Origin: Eremomyces bilateralis CBS 781.70
Lineage: Eukaryota; Ascomycota; Dothideomycetes; Eremomycetales; Eremomycetaceae
NCBI RefSeq assembly: GCF_010015585.1
Contig: NW_022985080.1
Coordinates: 281,788 to 345,787, forward strand
Length of the DNA stretch: 64,000 nt
Reading direction: 5' to 3'
The notes beneath the pieces are model-generated. The model had not been told where the DNA came from, made no database searches, and saw nothing but the letters and a program-made list of their open reading frames with translations. Each line of letters opens with the position of its first letter. The stretch's first letter is position 1. Positions 11,221 to 21,005 of this stretch are shown here, one piece after another. The position numbers and the translations under genes were made by a program.

Positions 11221-11851
11221 AATCTCCCTGCTCTAGTGGTGATTTAGGATCGATCATCCTCAGAAGTGCCCCAAGTTCTTCATCCTCAACCTCGTAGGCC
11301 TTCTCAACCGGCATCAGCCCTTTCGCAATCAGATCCTCCTCGGATACCCTACATTCCTCCTCGTCGTCCAAGACTTTCTTCATTTCTCTGGCTCGCCCCG
11401 TGGCGTCTTCGATACTGATCGTCCATTTGCCAATCCATTCCTCTCTCAGTTCCCCGGGGATCCCAATTTGGATGCTTCGATGCTCAAGCCTTTCGATTCG
11501 AACATTCCGCTCCGGGTCCCATTGGACGCGTACCTTGCCTTTCGTCCCCCCGTTTCCATGACCCGTAATGGCCCGCGACAGCAGCGATTTGAAGCCTTCG
11601 TGGGTGAGTTTTATGGCGAGGATGTTCGATTGGTTCTTGTCTTTGTATGAATATCCGGATCGATACATCATCCAGCACCAGCTTGGTTTGATCCATGTCA
11701 TTCTTCCCATGACGAATTGCGGCGAGGCATCGAGTCGTTGCTTTTCGACGGCAGCTTTGGCGATGGCTTCGTTGTAAGCCTGGTAGACGATTATTCCTTC
11801 ATCATTATATTGTCCGCGGATCTGACGGTAAGGGACAGAGGATTGTGTCAT
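11204..11851 (-). CDS. DUF4291 domain protein
   Basis: A single-exon gene of 215 aa if started at MTQSS; the open frame extends to 11995. The body matches the DUF4291 family closely: YRQIRGQYNDEGIIVYQAYN, then VMGRMTWIKPSWCWMMYRSG, NILAIKLTHEGF and VQWDPERN. DUF4291 occurs in bacteria and many fungi and has no established function. I recall, without being able to check, that profile studies have linked it to ADP-ribosyltransferase-like folds. The conserved Arg, Tyr and Trp-rich blocks would fit a nucleotide-binding site, but this is inference. The C-terminal LIKSN is encoded by a tandem decamer repeat, so its end has probably shifted recently. Confidence 0.87.
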   Translation of the reverse strand: MTQSSVPYRQIRGQYNDEGIIVYQAYNEAIAKAAVEKQRLDASPQFVMGRMTWIKPSWCWMMYRSGYSYKDKNQSNILAIKLTHEGFKSLLSRAITGHGNGGTKGKVRVQWDPERNVRIERLEHRSIQIGIPGELREEWIGKWTISIEDATGRAREMKKVLDDEEECRVSEEDLIAKGLMPVEKAYEVEDEELGALLRMIDPKSPLEQGDLIKSN

Positions 11852-13498
11852 TGTGCTTGGTTCTTGAGCGCTCTCTTCCTTCAACCCGACTCGATATTGT
11901 CGACCACCTGTCATATGGACAATCGCGAACCTATTTATTCGGCAAAAATTGCCAGGTTTTCCCCCAAGATGGTTCTTGACTCTTGAAAGAGTCATCGGAT
12001 CGAGCTACAGTGCGATGAATCATGAACATAAAGGTGTCTTCTTTTGGTTACCACAGCACTGCCCCTCTTGGGTGGAGCGTTCGTACGTCCCCAGCCACCG
12101 TCGTCATATTGGATACGAGCCTTGTCCCCAACACAGGATGTTCTTTCTATCAGCCCTTGAGCACGTTTTAATGTTCCTTTTGATCAAGCCAGAGGATCAG
12201 AATTAGGCTCCTGGTGGACTCATTCACCAGATGAAGAGGAAAGGGCTCGGTAGACAGGAGTTAGGGCAAGTCTTTGATATGGAATGATTGTGGAAGGGTC
12301 TTGATCTATGTCGAGACAGTTGTGTTCTGATCAAGGTCTGACAGGTGTCCACCGTGATTGTTGTAATAACCGACGAGACGACGACCCCGCGATGCACTCC
12401 AGGTTTTCCCCCACGGCAACATACTTTCCGCCTGTAAGGGGCTGGAAAATAGCGCGGCTCTATTCTCCATATGCTCGGTTTTTCTATCTATCTGTTACGT
12501 CGACCGCATGTTGCACAAGTTCAAAGAGGCGTTCTCACATGATGGTCAAGAAAAACCATCTTTACAAGAACATCATTTCCTTCACTTGCTACTACAGTTC
12601 ATTTGCTTTACGCTCCAATCCAAGCCTCCGGATCGATTAGCTACGAGCCCTTTTATTCTCTCTTACATGGTTCATATATGGATTGTCGTGGTGTGAATTG
12701 CTTCAATATCTGAGGGAACATTCAAGTTGTTCCGCAGGATGTTCGAACGACATCCAATGATAGTCAATATCCCACTAACAAGACCTCGGATTCGGCAATT
12801 CTTTATGCTTCGACCCTAGTTTGCAAGCCTGCAAGGCCGATGGAAGGGGGTTTGGAACACTCCGCAATATATTTCCGGCACTACCGGCTACATCCATACC
12901 AGTCGAAGATCCCTGGACCGCATCGCTATCCGCCTACAAGCCTAGAGAGATTAATCTAAACACATTTTCACTCTATTTAGGGTTGTATTGCCGACATTAA
13001 TGGCGTCTATCTTCCCTCCCAATAACAAAGGTACATCAAATATGCACTACTTCGTCCGTTTCTATTAGCAGGTAGTCATCCTCCCAAGACCTTAGGCTGA
13101 TATAGGTCATACATGCGCTGGTTACTTTCTTGTTTATGTTTTCTTGTCGTCGTCTTGTCGTGCTCTTGGCATCTATATGGGCTGTTCAGTCACAATAGAT
13201 ACTCGTCAGCTCATGTGTATGGAGAGCGAATAGGAAGGATTCCAATACTATGAACTCGCCATCCGAACATGGATGGGCGCTAGGGAAGTATGCAAGGCAC
13301 AGCTTTGAAGGCCACTAAGAGATGCCATTTTACGGACACTGAGATCCGGCTTGGTATGATTTCTGCAGCCGTGTATAAGAGCAGGTGGCGTCGCCATGAG
13401 ACAAAAGGAGGGGTTGTAGTGATTCGTGTTTCTGAGAAGCTGGCCAGTTCTCCTTTCGTTAGACGCTTTTCTAAACTTCTATCATTCTTTTCCCCACT
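11852..13498. other. Gene-poor interval upstream of the cutinase gene
   Basis: About 1.6 kb between the DUF4291 start and the cutinase start. Short open frames (for example 12308-12640) show no domain or splice-supported continuation. A TATA-like element (GTATAAGA, near 13373) lies about 125 bp before the cutinase ATG. Nothing else is supported. Confidence 0.45.
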
Positions 13499-14346
13499 AT
13501 GAAGTCGCTTCTTTCCATTGTAGCACTCGCCGCTACGGCCGCCGCCGCACCCACCGGTGACCTTGAAACCCGTCAAATAGGCAGATGTAGTATGACCTGC
13601 AACGAGCTCGAGAGGGGAAGCTGCGCGGAGGTCATCTTCATCATGGCCCGGGCATCAACCGAGCCAGGTAACATGTATGAGTTGTTATAGAAGGCACCAT
13701 ATCTCATTACTGATGCATCCAGGGGAATGTCCGTCGGCCCGGCGGTGTGTTCTGACCTGAAGCGGGCGCACAATACCATTTGTCAAGGTGTCGGTGGTGC
13801 TTACACGGCTGGCCTGGCGGACAACTTTGGGAGACTGAACACGTCCCCAGCCGCCATCCAGGAGGCGACGAAGATCTTCAACCAGGCGGTCCAAAAATGC
13901 CCCCAGTCCGTTATTGTTGCGGGAGGCTACAGGTAAATGCTCAGTAATTGACAGTCTCTTCAAAGCGCTGACCGCACCCGATGTACAGCCAGGGTACCGC
14001 TGTGATGCACAACACCATCTCTGGGCTGCCTCCCAACATCCAAGAGAAGATCGCGGGCGTCGTCCTCTTCGGCGACACTCGCAACGAGCAGGACAACGGA
14101 CAGATCCCCAACTTCCCGCGCGAAAAGGTCAAGATCTTCTGCAACACGGGCGACCTGGTCTGCTCCGGCTCCCTGACCATCACTATGTCCCACTTCATGT
14201 ACAGCGGCGATGTCCCCGACGCGGTGAGGTTCCTTTCGCAGCAGATCGGTGGAGGGGGTGGTGGCTCTTCCGGTGGCAGCGGACTCGGTGGTCTGCTTGG
14301 AGGCGGCAGTTCCGGCGGATTTGGTGGTTTGTTCGGTGGAAGTTAG
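13499..14346 (+). CDS. Secreted cutinase with glycine-rich C-terminal tail
   Basis: Exons 13499-13674, 13723-13932 and 13989-14346 give 247 aa (introns 48 and 56 bp). A signal peptide is clear ([20 protein letters not shown]). The cutinase order is intact: [52 protein letters not shown] and SHFMY. The predicted triad is Ser129, Asp184 and His197, with the serine codon itself split by intron 2. Cutinases hydrolyse cutin and short-chain polyesters outside the cell. The last 35 residues are an unusual Gly/Ser-rich tail ending in GGLFGGS, which could be a flexible wall-associating extension. The gene stands alone between unrelated neighbours. Confidence 0.95.
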
Positions 14347-14841
14347 TGAACACGGCTATTTCGATGTAGTCCGAAGACTTCATTGATGGACAGACGCAGG
14401 TTTACCGTTTACAGAGGGGTCTCTTTTCCATCCAACTAAATACACTCGTTTAAATTTAAGGTTGGACTGCCCTCCTTAGACCCTTGCTGCTGTGAATGTA
14501 TCCAATGCAATTCCACAAGCCAGTCCAGCCAGATCCATTACACTACGTTAGTTCTTTTAGAGCTGTCTATTCCCGCCTCCGGCCTTCCCACTGTTTCTCA
14601 CAACAGTGGAGTATCCGTACGGGGGAATGTCATTCAGATAACGCGCGAATACGGAAAACTAAGCCTAATCTAGCAGCTCTATCCGAGTTGTGCCCCGCGT
14701 CCCATGCATTTAGTCGGGTTGTAGGACTGTTGTTGACTCATAGGACAGACAAAGTCTCATGAGTCAAAGTTCTGCAAATCTCGACTTCCTAAACATTTAA
14801 ATCGAGGAACATATTAAGGCGACTGAGGCCTCACCACGAAA
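14347..14841. other. Intergenic region between cutinase and FMN-binding gene
   Basis: Presumed cutinase 3' region and promoter of the next gene. No coding frame is supported. Confidence 0.4.
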
Positions 14842-15772
14842 ATGGCGCAACCAGAATATGCTCAGACACCAAGGAACTCTGTGAATCGCAAAAAGCAAAT
14901 TGGTATCCCATCTACATAAACCCTGTCCCCACGCCGAAGCTAACGGACCAATAGCACACTATGATTACCAAACAATCCATTCCATCATCGACACCGTCCC
15001 AGTGCTTCATGTCTCATTCATGCCGAAGGATGAGCAAGATGGCTTTCCGACCATCCTCCCAATGTTAGGCTGCACAGGGAATTTCGAAACCCGATATCTC
15101 CCTAACAGCCAGGCTGCCGAACCCGGCACCGACGGTCCTGGAGCCTTTCCTGAGGATGACAACCGCTCTCCCGATGAGCCTGACCCGTCTCAGGGCCCTC
15201 GCACGATATACATTCACGGACACGTATCTGCGCGTCTATTGAAACTGCCAACTAGTGACGACCCTGCCCCAAGCCCTGCGCCAGTGTGCATCGCAGCCAC
15301 GCACATCGACGGCCTTGTGCTGGCGTTGACGCCCTTCCACCACAGCTGCAACTACCGCAGCGTCGTCGTCCACGGCCTTGCGACCCTCGTGATAGACCAG
15401 GACGAGAAAGACTACGCCATGCACCTGATCACCGACAACGTGCTGGCGATGCGGTGGGCGAACTCGCGAACTCCGCCGACGAAGGCGGAGTTGCAGAGCA
15501 CGTCGCTCTTGCGGATTGATATCGTCAACGCCAGCGCTAAGATCCGCATTGGGGGACCGAGTGATGACCGGCATGATTTGAAGGACGAGGAGGTCACCGG
15601 TGGGGTTTGGGCGGGGACGGTGCCGATGTATTTGCAGTATGGGGAGCCGATCGAGAGTAGCTATAATCAGGTCAAAACGGTGCCGCGATATCTCGAGGAG
15701 TGGAGGAGGAAGGAGAATACGGAAGCGAAGGAGAATGCTGAGCAGGCTGTGAGGGAGGTGAAGAAGAAATGA
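14842..15772 (+). CDS. FMN-binding split-barrel (pyridoxamine 5'-phosphate oxidase-like) protein
   Basis: Exon 1 (14842-14902) and exon 2 (14955-15772) are joined across a 52-bp intron to give 292 aa starting MAQPEYAQTPRNSVNRKKQI. The join restores AHYDYQTIHSIIDTVPVLHVSF, typical of the fungal flavin-nucleotide-binding family, followed by FPTILPMLGC, a short Pro/Asp-rich insert, YIHGHVSARL, ATHIDGLVLALTPFHHSCNYRSVVVHG and a C-terminal VPMYLQYGEP. Relatives bind FMN or related flavins in a split beta-barrel; substrates in fungi are not known. The C-terminus is a charged Lys/Glu helix. Family placement is secure, biochemical role open. Confidence 0.88.
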
Positions 15773-15987
15773 GTTTCGAACGCTCAACTTACCATGTATT
15801 CATGTGTCGGTTAAGATGGCTTAAGTCGCGACGACTAGACCTCTTCCCCATGTGGGCGTCGTCATTGCATAGATGCTCTCCTAGATACTATCATGCCAAC
15901 TAGTGTAGACTTTCGTTCCTTGATCTTCGCCATTGTGGCCAACTGGTGAAAGAAGAGCTCAAACTCGCTTTTTAGACTAGGTCGTCT

Positions 15988-17835
15988 TCATCCGTGAGAG
16001 CTACTTTGATCAGCCATATGCGACATGTTCTGATCATCCACGTTGTGAGAGTTCATGTGTAGCCCCGAAACCATGACATTCTGTGACATTGCAGCGGCGT
16101 CATCGTGGTTGGTTGGTATCTGGTGTTGATCGTATGGTTCGTCTGGGTCCGCGAAGGTCATGAACGAGGCATTTTGTATGGCTTCTGCGAATGCTGTGTC
16201 ATCGGGAGTAGAATCCATAACTAGCCCTGTGGGATCGGAGAGGTTATGGAGCGCTAGTTGTTGGGACCATGAAAGATGAGCGGTTGATGATTGGTTGAAG
16301 TCCCCAGAGAGGTCGGTTGGCATCCCAGCAAGGCCGTCCATACCAGAGAGGTCGTGACCAAGTGCTGCTTCTTGCTGTTGATGGGTTGTAGCTTGGTCGA
16401 AGGTATCGAATGTCGAGTCCATTTCCGCAATTAATCTTGGGTCCAATGGAACTTCATAGTGTACGATCTCCGGCATAGGAGAGAAACTGATCTCCTCGTC
16501 ATTCGGAAAGGATATTTGACTGTGAGACAGTGGATCATGCGTGTCATGCATGTCTGTTTGAGCGTCCCGCATAGCGAATGACTCTTGAGTTGCCGGGATA
16601 AACCCGTTGGATTCAGTCGGGATCGGCTCTGGCTGGGTAGGAGTCTCCGAAACTCTCTCCTCGAGATCTCGCGGTACCGGGGACGGATCGTCTTTCCGAC
16701 TCGGAATAGGCTCTCCTTTAGATGCAGCTTTGGCAGCAGAATCCTTGCATTCCGGACAATTCTTGATAACAAGACTGACAGTCTCTTTGATCCGAACCCA
16801 ATGATATTTGTCTGCAATCGAAGCTGTCGACTTGTTAATGCCACCATGGTGCATCAGATGAATCTGTCGAGCGACTTCATATTGACGCAGAGGATCAGAT
16901 ATGACTTCCTTGTCTTTCAACATCAACTTCTCGGGCTCATTGTCGATGGCAGGTATCAGCTTGTAGTGTGTGGCAGCACTACGAAGCCGACTCTTCTCTG
17001 CACGATCGGCTCCGTTAGGATATTTCCCATGCCTAAGGTAGAACTTGATCTTGTCGAATCTCTCCTCGGTGACAAACTCGTCTCCTTCTAGCCCTAGATC
17101 CCGACCGTAGATGATTGCATCCACCAACTGGTCGGGAGACGATTTGAGGTTTCCACAACCTTTCACTCGGCCGATACGCTTGAAGCCTAAGGCATCCCAA
17201 ATTTTACAGGACGCTACATTGGTCTCATAGACAAGATTGAAGACCGAGTAGGTGTAGCCCTAATGACGTTAGAAAATGTTGCTCTCAGAGCAATGCGAGA
17301 TACTTACTAGCTTTGGAGCCCATTCCAAATACGCTTCTCCCATGAGTCTTCCAACGCCTCGATTTCGCGAGGCATCCGTCACAAGGAAACCGCCAGTACA
17401 GACATGACTCGACCTTCCAGGGTAATTGGGCTTGATGTAGAAACTCCCAAGACACTCCTTATGCCAGTCGCAGCCCTTATGAGCCATCCGTCGCAAATCA
17501 GCGGCGTTGTCAACGTCACCTAGCAGCATTACGGCTCCGAAGTTCGCAAACCAGTAAGGTCCAAAGGTCTCTAGTGTCATCGGATCAATCATAGGATACG
17601 TGTCGCCTTTTTCGATTTCCTTGTTCAACTCCTCGCACAGGTAAGCAAGGAGTGAGACTGGCACTTCGCTTGACGATGAAAATGGCACGATGCTAGCAAC
17701 GGTGATTCTGTCTCGCAGTGTGACTTGGCGAGAGACAATATCAATTGGAAAGGGGCTTCCAGCCGTGGGAAAAGGAGGCTCCCCCGACCTGCGGTATATG
17801 ACCGGTGCGGTCGGGTCATCAGGCACAGCCGGCAT
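15988..17835 (-). CDS. SPT10: SPT10-like protein: GNAT domain fused to an integrase-type HHCC zinc finger
   Basis: Exon 1 (17835-17308) and exon 2 (17259-15988), separated by a 48-bp intron, give 599 aa. Residues 40-210 form a GNAT acetyltransferase-like domain (TLRDRITVASIVPFSSS; CTGGFLVTDASRNRGVGR, where RGVGR is the acetyl-CoA loop). Residues about 300-350 form a His2-Cys2 finger of the retroviral-integrase type, with His310, His314, Cys344 and Cys347 (HLMHHGG and NCPECKD). Yeast Spt10 uses this combination to bind histone gene upstream elements and control histone transcription. The last 240 residues are a low-complexity tail rich in Asp, His, Met and Gln, plausibly an activation region. 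This is a host regulatory gene, not a mobile element. Confidence 0.85.
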
Positions 17836-18665
17836 TGCGGGAGAATCTCGAGAGCAGTAGATCGAGTTGGTTCGCTAAGATACATGTTAATATTTTGTAC
17901 TTCTGTGCTTAAAACTTCATCGACCCGACTTCCGAAACTCAATCAACAGCTTGCCGAGGCGAAATAGCCCAGCAGCCCAGCAGCCTTGTCTGACACCGAA
18001 GCATGAGAGCGTGGCTGGAGGACACGCCAACCTTTCAACGACAAAGTTGAGCAATCAATGTGGACAAGCAAAGACTCTCAAAGCAGCATCAAACATCAGG
18101 AAACATCGACAGAAGGGAACGGAGGAAGAAATAGGGGGTAAATACCTGTAGTGAGTGTGGCTGTATTTCTGATATTGGCGGCCGTATCTCCCAGCACGAA
18201 TCTTGCAACGTGAAACCGCGAAAGCGGAAATCCGCGTTTCGGTTCAGCCACATCATGTGATGCTACACCATGTTATGAAACCACAACCTCACCCACTCCA
18301 TGTACTCTAACCGGACATTGGTCTCGCGTCTGTTTATATGCCGCCTCCCCTCCAAGCCCCGACCTCCAACCTATCCCTCATTTTGAAATCGTCTAGGTCT
18401 CCTTATGCCACCCATTGCTTTGACAAGTCTGAATAATTCGTTATTCCGATAGCCTCGTGCGCTATCGCTTAATCGTCCCGTCGTCCTCGATTCCAGAAGA
18501 TGATCCACACGGTACAGGTAAGTGCCGCCATACGGTACTTCATTAGCGCACGTGTTTGCTGAGAGTCCTATGGCTTTTTATGGTTCCGGTCACCCTGTTC
18601 CCGTTTCTATTGCCCTACTTTCTTTTCCCCAGATCAGTTAAACGAAGGCACTCTCTTCTCCAGTT
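17836..18665. promoter_or_regulatory. Divergent upstream region of SPT10-like gene and orphan gene
   Basis: About 830 bp between two divergent starts. I see no coding frame. A T/C-rich stretch (about 18590-18665) precedes the plus-strand start. Confidence 0.35.
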
Positions 18666-20087
18666 TTGCAAGCGATGACGATGAATCTTGACATTTCGAC
18701 TGAATGGCTCGTTACCGAAACGAACCCTGTTCGAAGGGTAGTGGGTATGGATTTCGAACGGTGTGTCGCGCTGCATAACCAACTCGTCGACCTTTCATGG
18801 ACAGGAGTACCATTAGAAGCCCGGGGTCGTCAGACTTGGTGGAAGATGCATTTCCAGGAAGCGGAGGTCCTTGCCTTCCACGGACGATACGATAGTTCAG
18901 TCATCGAATTCCTAAAGCGGGTCCGCTTCCATGGCTTTCTGGCCTATTTCCATATGGGAGTCGTCGGGCCGGAAATGCATTGGGATATGTCCTTAGAGAG
19001 CTATGTACCACCGGACGGAGATCCTAACCTGAAGGACCGTTTTGTGGCCCTATACAAACCCTGCGATATAGATACTATCTCACATCCAGGATCGCTTTTG
19101 TATGATAATCGGTTCCTTCGAATGTACTGACATATATACCTTACTAACAGCATATAATTACGACCAGAAGACTCACTTAGCAGTTGTCCAAACGTCTATT
19201 CACGACGAAGAACCATTTGAGCCCGACGTCATATGGATACCATCGGATGTTATCCTTAGCGGTTGGATTGAAATGGTTATCCAAGGCCGGGTTTGTATCT
19301 GGGACCCGAAATCGGCGGAATTAGATCCGTACGCTGATGTACTCGGAAGCTGGGTACGCCATCTTTACAGTCCTATTGCACTCTCCGATACTATTCGAGC
19401 ATTCGATCGTCTCGCCTCCGCCATAGAATCAAGGATGGTGGACTCTACCGGTATTATGCATCGCGAGCCAGCCGAACCCGGTATATTTAACACCGAATTA
19501 TTACCAGAAACGACGATATCCGAGTTCGTCCGTAGTTTTCTACTCCAAGCTCAGAAACTGAAAGCCAAATATCTCGCTCCAGGATTGCAACTATGCACTC
19601 CCTCTGAATACGAAAACCAACCGTTCGGATCTGATCGGGACGACCCCGACTACTCTAGTTTCCAGCCCTTCCTGCACCTTTTACTGACGACCCAAGCTGC
19701 GTTCCGTTCTCTAGTTTCTACTGGCCGTATGAGAACACAAGCCACCGCGCGGGCCTATACTAAGGACCAGATCCACTATGGCTGGAGCATGCTGAACTGG
19801 TTTTACCGTATAAGATTGGGCTAAACAGCCGACGAGTCGTGCTTTCGTCGCCAAAATAACCGACCAGTAGCCTATCATAATATGCTATGTATATGACATT
19901 AGTTATAATCATTTCGTCAACGCACGTAGAACCCGCATTCCATTGATTTTCGAGAACTGGGCGGGTATGATTGAAAGAGGGGATTGGCTAGTAGACGAGC
20001 ATGGTGTCGTTGGTGACATTGAAAAGTATCGCGATGCGGACACAAAAGAGCACTGGCCGCAGTACATGGTCCCAGTGACCTGGTGAG
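18666..20087 (+). pseudogene. Orphan gene in three collinear coding stretches with frame breaks
   Basis: Three protein-like stretches follow each other on one strand: 18666-19130 (starting MQAMTMNLDISTEWLV), 19102-19824 and about 19871-20087 (ending WPQYMVPVTW). Each reads one base further on than the last (+1), and the first two overlap by 29 nt. Intron-like signals exist at both joins (GTATGA at 19100 with TTACTAACAG at 19141-19150; GTATAAG at 19808 with CAG/TAG at 19867-19870), but splicing them does not restore the frame. I found no GT-AG pair that does so convincingly. The product would be about 450 aa, rich in Trp and Tyr, with no domain I recognise. It may be a decaying gene or hold sequencing indels. 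The lower GC content and different codon choice than the neighbours suggest a lineage-specific origin. Confidence 0.5.
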
Positions 20088-20207
20088 ACGGGGTATCTTT
20101 TCGAACCTCATATCTTCCTAGTGTATACATCCGCTAAGGCAGTGCTATCACTATTTCGTACCTTTCTCTCAATTCATCTGTCAAGCAGGCCTTAAGCCAA
20201 ACCTCCT

Positions 20208-20800
20208 CTACGTCGTCCAGCAGTCTCTAGAATACCAGTTCTCTGCGGCACAATAATCGCTGGCCGACCCACAATATCCATGGTTCGAGCAGCAGGGCCC
20301 GAACTGCGTTCCAGGGCAGATTTTATTCCCTGCAAAGAGAAGTCCGCATTCTCCGGTCATGCTGAGCCCACCGTCTTCTGTATCACACTCGCCAGAGTAG
20401 CGATCTAGATACAGTGAACTCGTTTTGAGTTATCCGCTCACACAACGAATGAAACACTTTTACCTACCAAAGACCATTGATCGCGCGGCTTTGAGGGGGA
20501 ATCCGGGCATTGTTCGGCATCTTTATCCACTGAATACCTCTGGTACACCAGACGTCTGAAGCTCAATAAGGGAATCAGGCTGAAGAAGCATAGGAAGTCG
20601 CGAGGAAAGGGACTAAATGAACCCGCTGCATTTGCTTCACAGACACGGACCGTATTGCGGCAATAGGTATTACCCAGCGGAACTGCCGACTGCAACGCAA
20701 TGAAAACAGCAGCTGAACCACTTCCATATAATGTATCCGATTGGCAACATCTCGTCACGAGGTTCTCGGTCAATATCTTGAAGACTTGGCTCAAGCACAC
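20208..20800 (-). CDS. Chitin-binding type-1 (CBM18, hevein-like) protein, N-terminus unresolved
   Basis: Exon 2 (20404-20208) and the exon before it (from 20464 upward) are joined by a 59-bp intron (20463-20405, GTAAAA...TCTAG). The spliced C-terminus reads GECGLLFAGNKICPG, then FGPCCSNHGYCGSASDYC and a final RDC, matching the cysteine spacing of a hevein-type CBM18 module that binds chitin oligomers. Such small proteins act at the cell wall or shield chitin from host chitinases. Upstream the frame stays open to 20800, where only a GTG is found. A hydrophobic run (FLCFFSLIPLLSF) lies about 30 residues before the module's first cysteines, so the real start, and perhaps a signal-peptide exon, is not settled. 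Confidence 0.72.
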
Positions 20801-21005
20801 TGGAAGGGAGAAAGAAGACCCCTAGGGAGTATGTAGTTTAACCATAAGGCTATCATCAAGACAATCTTGCGGTTGGCAACCCAGTTCTACCTCCCTCCAG
20901 CAAACCGGTACCCCATGCGTCCAAGAATCGTCAAATCGTACATATCGTAACAACGTAACAACCTCGCATCGTAACCGATCTAGTGGCCTCAGACTATCCA
21001 CTCCG

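Noticed and set aside
16585-17091. 168-codon plus-strand frame
   Set aside because: Antisense to the SPT10-like gene; the sense frame holds GNAT and HHCC motifs.
16140-17259. Integrase-type zinc finger as a sign of a retroelement
   Set aside because: The finger is fused in one spliced gene to a GNAT domain in the Spt10 arrangement, and no terminal repeats, polymerase or other element parts are nearby.
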